Under the pieces are notes generated by a model. It was given only the letters and a program-made list of their open reading frames with translations. It did not search any database and had not been told where the DNA came from. A DNA stretch of 64,000 nt from GCA-2729515 sp036336695 (lineage in GTDB: Bacteria > Myxococcota_A > UBA9160 > SMWR01), in assembly GCA_036336695.1 (NCBI GenBank), contig JAYZFQ010000128.1:1-64000 (forward strand). The letters run 5' to 3'. Positions 34,547-43,633 of the stretch are shown here, piece by piece. A program made the translations under genes and the position numbers. The stretch's first letter is position 1, and each line of letters begins with the position of its first letter.

Positions 34547-35077
34547 CTAACCCGTCGCAACCAGGCGGGCAAGCGCTGCGACGTGGGAATCCTCGGCGCC
34601 GATCTCGTCCAGCGCTGCCGCCAGGCGCAACACGTATTCCGCGTTCTCGCCCGAGGGTCCCCGGGAGCCCCGCACCTGGCGGGCGATGGCTTCGAGGGGT
34701 GCGGGGCCGAGGTAGTTCGGGTTCGCGGGGCCCGCGATGTAGACGAGCGCCACTCGCGGGGATCCCGCCTCGACATGCACCGGGACCTCCCGGCGCTCGA
34801 AGCCGCCCTGCTCGCGCCGATCGAGCCCGGCCAGGACCACCCCCCGGTCGCAGGACGCGACGCGGTAGGCGACGCCCCAGCAGCGCGTCCCGGGTTCGGC
34901 AACGAGGGTCACGACGCGCCCGGGCGCGCCGGGCACGCCGCGGTGGTCGGTCGAGCCCTGCCAGAAGCGGCGCGCGTAGTCCGCGATCCAGCCGGCCCGC
35001 CGCTCCACGTGGGGAAAGTCGGGCCGCCAGACCAGGGAGCCGTAACCGAAAATCCAGAGTTCACCTGCCGACGGCAT
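34547..35077 (-). CDS. ChaC-like gamma-glutamylcyclotransferase
   Basis: A 176-residue protein of the glutathione-specific type: IFGYGSLVWRPDF (residues 9-21), RRFWQGSTDHRGVPGAPGRVVTL, and YLGPAPLEAIARQVRGSRGPSGENAEYVLRL, where the late Glu region matches ChaC. It would cut glutathione to 5-oxoproline and Cys-Gly in the cytoplasm. It is of a different branch from the AIG2-like gene at 23500. It converges on the LLM gene and is divergent from the SDR at 35101. Confidence 0.85.
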   Translation of the reverse strand: MPSAGELWIFGYGSLVWRPDFPHVERRAGWIADYARRFWQGSTDHRGVPGAPGRVVTLVAEPGTRCWGVAYRVASCDRGVVLAGLDRREQGGFERREVPVHVEAGSPRVALVYIAGPANPNYLGPAPLEAIARQVRGSRGPSGENAEYVLRLAAALDEIGAEDSHVAALARLVATG

Positions 35078-35086
35078 CGCTTCGGG

Positions 35087-35092
35087 TAGGAT
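35087..35092 (+). promoter_or_regulatory. Candidate -10 hexamer TAGGAT close to the SDR start
   Basis: TAGGAT ends 8 bases before the ATG at 35101. The same bases contain AGGA, which could instead act as a weak ribosome site, so the leaderless reading is not certain. Confidence 0.35.
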
Positions 35093-35100
35093 GCCAGACC

Positions 35101-35955
35101 ATGCCGGACCTATCGGGCAAGACCTGTGTCGTCACCGGAGCCACCTCGGGGATCGGCGAATCCACCGCCCGGGCACTCGTGGAAATGGGAGCACGCGTGG
35201 TGGTCGTGGGGCGCAGCCCGGAACGGGGCGAAGCAACCCTGGCGCGCCTGGCTGCGGCGGGGGGCACCGGGCGGGCAGAGCTACGCCTCGCCGACCTCGC
35301 CTCCCTGGCCGAAGTCCGGCGCCTCGCCGGTGAAATCCTGGAGACTTGTCCGGAACTCCACCTGCTCGTCAACAACGCCGGTGTGGTGAACCTCGAGCGC
35401 CGGGTCACCGTCGACGGCTTCGAAGAAACCTTCGCCGTCAACCACCTGGCCTATTTCGCGCTCACGAACCTGCTCCGGGAACGCCTGGTCTCGAGCGCGC
35501 CCGCCCGGATCGTGAACGTGGCTTCGGATGCCCACCGTTTCGGCTCCCTGGACCTCGACGATCTCCAGAGCGAACACCGCTACCGGTCGATGCGGACCTA
35601 CGGGCGCTCGAAGTCGGCGAACATCCTTTTCACCGTCGAGCTGGCAGGCCGCCTCGCCGGGACCGGCGTCACGGCAAACGCGCTTCACCCCGGCGCCGTC
35701 GCGTCGCGGTTGGGCGCACAGAACGGCTGGCTCGGAAGCGTCGTGACGGGCGTGCTGAAACCCTTCTTCAAGACGCCGGACCAGGGTGCACGGACCTCGG
35801 TCCACGTCGCGACGGCTCCGGAACTGGCAGGGGTTTCCGGAGCCTACTTCGCGAACTGCCGCGAAAAACAACCCGCCGCCCCGGCCCGAGACCCGCAAAC
35901 CGCACGCCGCCTCTGGGAAACCAGCGCTCGGATGACGGAAACGGGAGACGGCTGA
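35101..35955 (+). CDS. Short-chain dehydrogenase, retinol-dehydrogenase-like
   Basis: A 284-residue SDR: CVVTGATSGIGESTARAL, LVNNAGVV, and the active site IVNVASDAHRFGSLDLDDL followed by YGRSKSANILF (YxxxK). The N-A-x-H-P-G-x-V segment ALHPGAVASRLG is typical of the retinol/WWOX-type SDR group. The stop TGA overlaps the ATG of apaG by one base (TGATG at 35953-35957), so they are coupled. Confidence 0.87.
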   Translation: MPDLSGKTCVVTGATSGIGESTARALVEMGARVVVVGRSPERGEATLARLAAAGGTGRAELRLADLASLAEVRRLAGEILETCPELHLLVNNAGVVNLERRVTVDGFEETFAVNHLAYFALTNLLRERLVSSAPARIVNVASDAHRFGSLDLDDLQSEHRYRSMRTYGRSKSANILFTVELAGRLAGTGVTANALHPGAVASRLGAQNGWLGSVVTGVLKPFFKTPDQGARTSVHVATAPELAGVSGAYFANCREKQPAAPARDPQTARRLWETSARMTETGDG

Positions 35956-36341
35956 TGGACGGCTCCGAGGCCACGACCCAGGGCATCCGCGTGGAGGTCG
36001 TCACCCAGTACGCACCGGACCACTCACGCCCCGGCGAGCGCTGGTTCTTCCTCTACACGATCACCATCACCAACGAGGGCAGCGAAACGGTGCAGTTGAT
36101 CTCGCGGCACTGGGTCATCACGGACGGGGCGGGCCAGGTGGAGGAAGTGCGCGGGCCGGGCGTGGTCGGGGAGCAGCCGGTGCTCGAACCCGGCACCGCC
36201 TACCAGTACACATCGGGCTGCCCTCTTTCGACGCCCTTCGGCTCGATGGAGGGCAGCTACCAGATGGTGACCCGCAACGGCGGGCAGTTCGACGCGGAGA
36301 TTGCCCCCTTCCTGCTGCGGGAGCCGGGAGCCATCCACTAG
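35955..36341 (+). CDS. apaG: ApaG protein
   Basis: A 128-residue ApaG/DUF525 protein: IRVEVVTQYAPDHSRPGERWFFLYTITITNEGSETVQLISRHWVITDGAGQVEEVRGPGVVGEQPVLEPG is the hallmark region, with the Fn3-like beta fold. In enterics it is linked to cobalt/magnesium efflux, but its molecular role is unclear. It overlaps the preceding SDR by one base and precedes ahcY with an 85-base gap that holds the ahcY promoter region. Confidence 0.93.
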   Translation: MDGSEATTQGIRVEVVTQYAPDHSRPGERWFFLYTITITNEGSETVQLISRHWVITDGAGQVEEVRGPGVVGEQPVLEPGTAYQYTSGCPLSTPFGSMEGSYQMVTRNGGQFDAEIAPFLLREPGAIH

Positions 36342-36344
36342 GCA

Positions 36345-36394
36345 TTGACACCCCGGCTCCAGCTTGGAACACTTAATCCGCATAAACAGATAAA
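36345..36394 (+). promoter_or_regulatory. ahcY upstream region: consensus -35 and TTAATC/GATAAA element
   Basis: TTGACA at 36345-36350 is a perfect -35, though no good -10 follows at 16-18 bases. TTAATC (36373-36378) and GATAAA (36389-36394) form an imperfect inverted repeat (5 of 6) around a 10-base AT-rich centre. The same TTAATC half-site occurs before metH. Confidence 0.4.
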
Positions 36395-36426
36395 TACTGC
36401 GGCCCCCCATGCCGACAGGAGAAACC

Positions 36427-37884
<1,458 letters not shown>

Positions 37885-37911
37885 GTCTGCGCCAGGGGCC
37901 TGGCAGAACGC

Positions 37912-38901
37912 ATGAACGCATCGAGCCGCGGATTTTCCGAGAACGACTACTCCAACTCGTTCTCGAGGATCCGCGGGAGCCTGCACGATTCCGCGGGGCA
38001 GCCGTATGCGGAGTTCGTCCGCTCCCTCGAACCCGATTACCGCCTGGCCTGGCGCGATGTCGCGGTGGGATACGCGGCGCTCGCCGCGACGCTCGTCGTC
38101 GTCTGGATGGCGGGCACCGGGCTGTTCGGCCTGATCATCGCGCTGCTGGGAGCGATCTCCGTCGGGTACTGGAGCGCGTACATCTACCTCTTCGTCCACG
38201 CCGCCGCGCACTACAACATGGCCGCCGACTCGTCGCAAAACGACCGCCTGACCAATCTCTTCGTCTGCTGGCTCTCGGGTACGGAAGTCAAGTCCTGGCG
38301 ACGCGTGCACCTCGAACACCACCGGGCGCTCGGCGCTACGGACGATTCGGAGAGCAGCTACTTCGAGGCGCCGACGGCGGGTTTCATCCTCAAGACGCTC
38401 ACCGGCCTGTACGCCCTGGAGGTCATGCTCAAGCGCAGGCGTCGATTGCAGTCCCTGCGCAAGACGGAGAGTTCCTTCCTGCCGCTCCTCTACGCATCGA
38501 GCCTGCACGGCCTGCTGGTGCTGGCGTTCCTGCTGGCCGGCGCCTGGCCCGTCGCCCTGGCCTGGGTGCTCGGCGTCGGGTCCTGCTTTCCCTTCTTCAG
38601 TGCGGTGCGCCAGATGCTCGAGCACCGGCGCCTCGACGCCGACCCGAGCGTCGACTACGACCGGGAGCCCCACGGCGCCCTGACCCGGATGTTCGGCGAC
38701 GACCTGTTTTCCAGGACGCTCGGCGGTGCCGGTCTCAATCGCCACCTGCTGCACCACTGGGAACCTCAGGCTTCCTACACGGTGCTCCCCGACCTGGAGT
38801 CCTTTCTGCTGAAGACCGAAGTTGCCCCCGTGATCGAATCGCGGCGCAGCGACTACCTCGCCCTCTTCCGGTACTTCTTCTTCTCCAGACCGGCGGCTTG
38901 A
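37912..38901 (+). CDS. Membrane fatty-acid desaturase-like protein
   Basis: A 329-residue integral-membrane diiron protein. Histidine boxes: H96-x3-H100 (HAAAH), H133-x2-H136-H137 (HLEHH), H238 (LEHRR) and H278-x2-H281-H282 (NRHLLHH), the set expected for acyl-lipid desaturases and related hydroxylases. Two or three pairs of helices separate them. Substrate and regiochemistry are unknown. It follows ahcY after 27 bases, which is a typical operon distance but not functionally obvious. Confidence 0.82.
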   Translation: MNASSRGFSENDYSNSFSRIRGSLHDSAGQPYAEFVRSLEPDYRLAWRDVAVGYAALAATLVVVWMAGTGLFGLIIALLGAISVGYWSAYIYLFVHAAAHYNMAADSSQNDRLTNLFVCWLSGTEVKSWRRVHLEHHRALGATDDSESSYFEAPTAGFILKTLTGLYALEVMLKRRRRLQSLRKTESSFLPLLYASSLHGLLVLAFLLAGAWPVALAWVLGVGSCFPFFSAVRQMLEHRRLDADPSVDYDREPHGALTRMFGDDLFSRTLGGAGLNRHLLHHWEPQASYTVLPDLESFLLKTEVAPVIESRRSDYLALFRYFFFSRPAA

Positions 38902-38917
38902 GCCTGGCCGGCGGCCG

Positions 38918-39613
38918 CTAGGGCGCGGGTTCGCCCGAGCCGACGAGGCTGCGCAGCCGCCTGCGAAAGCCGGGGTGAGCCAGGGGCACGACGCCCGAGA
39001 GCACCAGCAGGGTGGTGGCGATCCAGAAATCCGGCGACGTCACGTCCAACAAGTTCGCGCCCAGGTACGAGTAGAGACCGGCGCGAACCAGCGCCGCCGG
39101 GCCCACGCTCAACAAAAACATGGGGGCCGTAATGCCCGTGACTCCCGCGGCGAAGTAGAACGGTGTGAGCACCCCCCACGGGTGGGCCGTCGTGATCGCG
39201 AGAAACGGCGGACCCGCGGTGCGCGCGCGAAGCTCGAACTGGGGCCACCGCGCGTGGATCCGGGGCAGCACCCAGTCCCGCCCCATGAACCGCGCGATGC
39301 CGTACAGCACGCAGGCGTTGAGAGCGATGCCCACGCCGCCGAACACGGTGCCGAGCCCCGCGCCGAACAGCAGGCCCGCCGAGGTCAAGACCAGGACCGA
39401 GGGCAGCGCAAACAGCTGGCGCACGCAGACGAGGGCCAGGAAGATGACCGGCGCCCAGAGCCCGAACCCGGCCACCGTGGACTGGATCGACGCGGCGGAC
39501 CACTCGATCCCGAGCGACCGGCGCAGGAAATGGGTCGCCGCCAGGGCAAGGACGACCGCAGCGGCGATCCCGACGCTCCGCAGCCAGAGCCGGCGCCGGG
39601 GCGGCGGCGTCAA
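38918..39613 (-). CDS. VTT-domain (TVP38/DedA-like) membrane protein
   Basis: A 231-residue protein with about six hydrophobic segments and the VTT/SNARE-associated signature: LFALPSVLVLTSAGLLFGAGLGTVFGGVGIALNACVLYGIARFMGRD and GVLTPFYFAAGVTGI. Members are thought to help lipid or small-molecule movement across the membrane. It starts with TTG 39613, overlapping the TGA of the upstream AsmA-like gene as TTGA, so it is translated by coupling. It converges with the desaturase gene, 16 bases away. Confidence 0.8.
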   Translation of the reverse strand: MTPPPRRRLWLRSVGIAAAVVLALAATHFLRRSLGIEWSAASIQSTVAGFGLWAPVIFLALVCVRQLFALPSVLVLTSAGLLFGAGLGTVFGGVGIALNACVLYGIARFMGRDWVLPRIHARWPQFELRARTAGPPFLAITTAHPWGVLTPFYFAAGVTGITAPMFLLSVGPAALVRAGLYSYLGANLLDVTSPDFWIATTLLVLSGVVPLAHPGFRRRLRSLVGSGEPAP

Positions 39614-40587
39614 GGCGTCTCGTCGGAGGCTTTCTCCGTCCCGGTCAGGTGCCGGAGGCCCCCGAGAACGCCTCCCTCGGCCTTGCCCAACGCATCACCA
39701 ACACCCTTCACGGCCTCTTCGCTCTTTTCCGTGGTGCCTCCCACGAAGTCGCGCACACCCCCGACGGCGTAGCTGCCGGCGCCGCGGACCTTGTCGCCCG
39801 CTTCCTCCCCGGCGATCCCCCCGACGACACCGGACGTGACGTCGACCAGCGCCGTACCCGCGCCCTTCACCACCACGCCGGTCACGGCTCCGACCCCGCT
39901 GAGACCGACTTCGAGCCCATCTCGCACCGCGCCGGGCAGGTTCACCCCGTAGCGGGCGATGGAAGCCAGGAGCGCCTTGGTGAAGATGCCCGTGATCTCG
40001 GCCATCGTGACGCCGCGCCCGTCTTTCGCCCCGAGATCGCGAAACTCGATCTCCGGAATCACGACGTTCAACGCGGTCTTGTCGGCGGCAACCTTCGACC
40101 ACTCGACCCGCGCCGTCACATTCTTGATTTCTACGAGGCGCACCACGTAGCGCTGCTGCGAGTCATCGCGCTGGGTGTCGTCCGAGGCCTCGAACTGCTT
40201 CACGTTCTCGAGGATCTGCCCGTAGTTCGTCCGGTGCTTTTCGCGGTCGAGCGAAACGTCCACGTCCTCCATGGAAATCCGGGGCACTTCGACGACGTCG
40301 TCCTCGAGGGTCCCCAGGTCCGCCACGATCGCACCGCTTCCGATCCGGAGGAAGCGGCTCGAATCGAAGCCCGGTGGATTCGCGATGTCCAGACCGTTCA
40401 GCCGAAGCTTGCCGTCCAAGGGGCTGATCCGGACGAAATCCACCTGGACGTCCACGCCCAGCGCGGCCGAACCGCCGCGCTGGATTGCCCCGCCGACGAT
40501 CTCGTCCACGTAGATCCAGACCCCGGCGAGCGCAATGCAGAAGACGGCCGCAACACCGATCAGTACCTTTTTCATCGGGATCCCCAC
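39610..40587 (-). CDS. AsmA-like membrane-anchored protein
   Basis: A 325-residue protein with an N-terminal anchor (KKVLIGVAAVFCIALAGVWIYV) and an AsmA-like beta domain: LGVDVQVDFVRISPLDGKLRLNGLDIANPPGF is the conserved start of such domains. It ends in a Gly/Val-rich, weakly hydrophobic region (residues 215-300) and a charged tail. AsmA-like proteins are lipid-transfer bridges in the periplasm; this one is short. The start is 40587 or, more likely, the second ATG at 40575. TAGAAT at 40605-40600 is a possible -10. The next gene overlaps its stop. Confidence 0.72.
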   Translation of the reverse strand: MGIPMKKVLIGVAAVFCIALAGVWIYVDEIVGGAIQRGGSAALGVDVQVDFVRISPLDGKLRLNGLDIANPPGFDSSRFLRIGSGAIVADLGTLEDDVVEVPRISMEDVDVSLDREKHRTNYGQILENVKQFEASDDTQRDDSQQRYVVRLVEIKNVTARVEWSKVAADKTALNVVIPEIEFRDLGAKDGRGVTMAEITGIFTKALLASIARYGVNLPGAVRDGLEVGLSGVGAVTGVVVKGAGTALVDVTSGVVGGIAGEEAGDKVRGAGSYAVGGVRDFVGGTTEKSEEAVKGVGDALGKAEGGVLGGLRHLTGTEKASDETP

Positions 40588-40599
40588 ATCGAGTCGCGC

Positions 40600-40640
40600 A
40601 TTCTAACCGAACTTCGGCCCGCCCCCCGGAGGGAGGGCCG
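40600..40640. promoter_or_regulatory. Divergent control region: TAGAAT and GC hairpin
   Basis: On the minus strand TAGAAT (40605-40600) is a likely -10 for the AsmA-like gene. CGGCCC (40615-40620) pairs with GGGCCG (40635-40640), with CCC/GGG inside, forming a strong hairpin between the two divergent genes. Its role is unknown. Confidence 0.35.
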
Positions 40641-40695
40641 GAATCGGCGGTCTGCGGTAAAGGTATGGACACGGCGCCCCGATCCGAAAGAACTC

Positions 40696-42681
40696 ATGTC
40701 CTCGTCTCGTCTACAGAAATTCCTGGGTCTCCTGCTGGCCGGCGGCGTGGTCATGGGAACGACCCCCGCCGGTGCCACCCTGAGTTGCGGCGCCACGCCC
40801 GAGTTCATCCGGCTCCTGCTCCGGGGGCACGTCCGCCACAACGCCCGGACCGCCGAGATCGAGCAACGGGCCGTGGACAACTACCTCCTCCGGCTCGACC
40901 GGACCCGGACCCTTCTCACCCAACCCGAGGTCGACGCCTTGAAGACGTCCCTCGCGGGCATCTTCGCCGACATCGAAAAGGGCCGTTGCAGCCGCATCAC
41001 CAATGTCCACAAGAGCGTCCTGCGCAAGCACGAAGCCGCTGCGAAATTCGTGCGCGCCACGCTGGAGGCCGACGGCTACGCGATCGACGCAACCGCGAGC
41101 CTCACCCTCGACCCGGAAACCCGCGGTTACGCGGCGGATCCCGAGACCCGGGACGCCGTGATGGTGGGCATGATCCACTTCCAGATGTCCAACTACCTGA
41201 GCGATGACACCGAGTTGGACGAAGCGAAGAAGAAGCTCATCCGGCGCTACGAGCGACGACTCAAGCGTGAACTCGATATTCCGCCCGACGAAATCTACGA
41301 GGTCTTCCTCGACTCCTTCGCCTCGGCCCTGGATCCCCACACGAACTACCTCTCCCAGCGCGTACTGGAAGACTTCCGCATCGGGATGTCCCTCTCCCTC
41401 GAAGGCATCGGCGTCGCCCTCTCCGAACAGGACGGCTACGCCGTAGCCGAACGGATCATCCCGGGCGGTGCCGCGGACCGCAACGGCAAGCTGAAACCCA
41501 AGGACAAACTCATCGCCGTCTCGCAGGACGGGAAGGACTTCACCGACCTGATCGACATGCCCCTGCGCGACGCCGTCAGCCAGATCCGCGGCAAGGCCGG
41601 GACCAGCGTCTGGCTCACCGTCCTGCGCAACGAGGGCGGCACCTCGGAGAAATTCGAGGTCGAAATCATCCGGGACAAGATCGACCTGACGGAACAGGCG
41701 GCGAACCTTCGCTTCGAAGAAACCGAAGTCGACGGCAAGAAGTTCAAGCTCGCGGTCCTGGAACTCCCGTCCTTCTACGGCGACGCCAACCCGGGCGAGC
41801 GCCAGAGCACCGACGACGTAAAACGGCTCCTCGGCGAGGTGAACGAAGCCCAGGCGGACGGTCTGCTCCTCGACCTCTCGCGGAACGGCGGAGGCCTGCT
41901 GCAACACGCCGTCGAGATTTCCGGCTACTTCATCCGGCTCGGAGAGGTCGTCGGTATCCAGGATGCGCGGGGACGTCGGCAGATCCTCGCGGACCGGGAC
42001 GGCAATGTCCTGTACAGCGGCCCCATGGTGGTGCACACCTCCAGGGTGAGCGCGTCCGCCTCGGAAATTCTCGCGGGAGCGCTCAAGGACTACGGACGTG
42101 CCGTGATCGTCGGCGACGACCACACCTTCGGAAAGGGCACGGTGCAAACCATCTCCCAGCTTCCCGGCGACAACGGCGCGCTGAAGGTAACAACCGCCCT
42201 CTTCTTCCGGCCGGGCGGGCAATCCACCCAGCACTCCGGAGTTCGTGCCGACGTGGTGCTGCCCTCTCTGCTCTCGAGCGACGACTACGGAGAAAAGACC
42301 CAGCGTTATTCGCTACCGCCCCAGACCACGACCCCCTTCCTCGGCAAGCGCGCCAACGTGGCCGACGGTGCCGGCCACTGGGATCCCGTCCCGAACGAAG
42401 TCGTCACGCTGCTGGTGGAACGCTCGGCAAGCCGCATCGCGGGAAACGAGGAGTTCGAAGAAATCCAGGAGCGCCTCGAGGAACAGCGGAAGAACGCCGG
42501 CGTGATCGAACTCGCCGAACTCATGAAGCGGCGGGAAGAAGCAGAGGCCAAGGAGGCGGCCGACCCGGACGAAGAAGAGGACACGCCCCAGCTCGAAGAG
42601 GCGCTCCGGGTGCTCACCGACCTCGTCGGGATCTCGGCCCAGCGGGCCGCAAAGCGACCGGAACCTCGTCCCGAGTCATGA
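40696..42681 (+). CDS. prc: Tail-specific protease (C-terminal processing protease)
   Basis: A 661-residue periplasmic S41 protease of the Prc/Tsp type: signal-like N-terminus (LGLLLAGGVVMGTTPAGA), a family-specific helical region (residues 40-200), a PDZ domain (about 230-310, GIGVALSEQDGYAVAERIIPGGAADR), and the protease core with SASASEIL (nucleophile S454 by comparison with E. coli S452) and TFGKGTVQ (K480, the general base). There is one extra residue between them relative to E. coli. It degrades or trims exported proteins from the C-terminus. The last 68 bases overlap the end of the convergent PfkB gene. Confidence 0.9.
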   Translation: MSSSRLQKFLGLLLAGGVVMGTTPAGATLSCGATPEFIRLLLRGHVRHNARTAEIEQRAVDNYLLRLDRTRTLLTQPEVDALKTSLAGIFADIEKGRCSRITNVHKSVLRKHEAAAKFVRATLEADGYAIDATASLTLDPETRGYAADPETRDAVMVGMIHFQMSNYLSDDTELDEAKKKLIRRYERRLKRELDIPPDEIYEVFLDSFASALDPHTNYLSQRVLEDFRIGMSLSLEGIGVALSEQDGYAVAERIIPGGAADRNGKLKPKDKLIAVSQDGKDFTDLIDMPLRDAVSQIRGKAGTSVWLTVLRNEGGTSEKFEVEIIRDKIDLTEQAANLRFEETEVDGKKFKLAVLELPSFYGDANPGERQSTDDVKRLLGEVNEAQADGLLLDLSRNGGGLLQHAVEISGYFIRLGEVVGIQDARGRRQILADRDGNVLYSGPMVVHTSRVSASASEILAGALKDYGRAVIVGDDHTFGKGTVQTISQLPGDNGALKVTTALFFRPGGQSTQHSGVRADVVLPSLLSSDDYGEKTQRYSLPPQTTTPFLGKRANVADGAGHWDPVPNEVVTLLVERSASRIAGNEEFEEIQERLEEQRKNAGVIELAELMKRREEAEAKEAADPDEEEDTPQLEEALRVLTDLVGISAQRAAKRPEPRPES

Positions 42682-43534
42682 GCCGTCCGGTCGCGCCAGG
42701 CGCCGTGCAATTGCGCGCCGCCGCGCGCGCGCCGAGCTCCAGGCAAGCGGCAAAGTCGAGTCCCCACACGAGGCCCGCGGCGACGGCGCCGTGGAACGCG
42801 TCCCCCGCCCCCGTCGTGTCGACCACCCGGGCGCGGCGCGCGGCGACGCGCCGGAAGCGCCGACCCGCCAGGGTGAGTCCACCCCTGGAGCCGAGCGTCA
42901 CGACCGGCTGGCCCCGGGTCGCTTCGGCCAGGGCCCGCAGCGCCTCGCGCGGGTTCGCGTAGCCGCTGGCCGCGACGAATTCTTCGGACACGATTGCGTG
43001 GTCCACGTGGGGGAGAAGCCGCGCAATGCGCGGCGTCATCCGGTGGAAGTCGCCGACGACCCGCGCACCCGCCGCCCGGGCGCGCCGGACCGCACGCAGG
43101 GCCTCGGCCGGGAAGTGCCCGTCGACCATCAGCACCCGGCAGCGGTCGACCTCGTCGAGGTCGAACGCGGGGGAGCGCGCCTCGAGGCCCCGCCGGTCGG
43201 GAACCACGAACCGCCGCTCGCCCGTCCGCCGGTCGACGAGGACAACCGCAACCGTGGTCTCGAGCCGCTCGGAGTGAAGGAGTCCCCGGGTTCCGACGCC
43301 CGCCGCTTCCAGTTCCGAGCGGACGAAGCGCCCTTCAGCGTCGTCTCCCAGCCCCGAAAGCACGTGGGCTTTGCAGCCCAGGGCCGCAACCTGGCGGATC
43401 GCGTTACCGACCATGCCCCCAGCGAACACGCGACGCTCCCGGTAGCGCATGCGTTCCGGGCTGCCCGCCAGATCGTCCACGAGATAGCAGTGATCGACGA
43501 CACAGAGCCCCAGGCCCACGACACTCGAAGCCAA
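42614..43534 (-). CDS. PfkB-family carbohydrate/nucleoside kinase
   Basis: A 306-residue ribokinase-like kinase: GGMVGNAIRQVAALG and the ATP/catalytic motif DTTGAGDAFHGAVAAGL are intact, with the catalytic Asp in GAGD. Substrate not deducible (sugar, nucleoside or sulfofructose-type). It starts at TTG 43534 with GGAGGG about 5 bases upstream. Its last 68 bases overlap the convergent prc gene in antisense, including the C-terminal GPRSRRGR. Confidence 0.82.
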   Translation of the reverse strand: MASSVVGLGLCVVDHCYLVDDLAGSPERMRYRERRVFAGGMVGNAIRQVAALGCKAHVLSGLGDDAEGRFVRSELEAAGVGTRGLLHSERLETTVAVVLVDRRTGERRFVVPDRRGLEARSPAFDLDEVDRCRVLMVDGHFPAEALRAVRRARAAGARVVGDFHRMTPRIARLLPHVDHAIVSEEFVAASGYANPREALRALAEATRGQPVVTLGSRGGLTLAGRRFRRVAARRARVVDTTGAGDAFHGAVAAGLVWGLDFAACLELGARAAARNCTAPGATGRLMTRDEVPVALRPAGPRSRRGR

Positions 43535-43633
43535 GATTCCCTCCGGGGCAGGCCACCGGCTGCCACGCGCGGCGATCCGCTAGGCTTGTCCAGCCTCCCA
43601 ACAACCGCCAGTCCAGCGATTCCCGGAGACTCC

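Noticed and set aside
36342..36426. SAH riboswitch before ahcY
   Set aside because: The region is only 85 bases and holds a promoter-like and AT-rich block; I could not see the conserved stem set.
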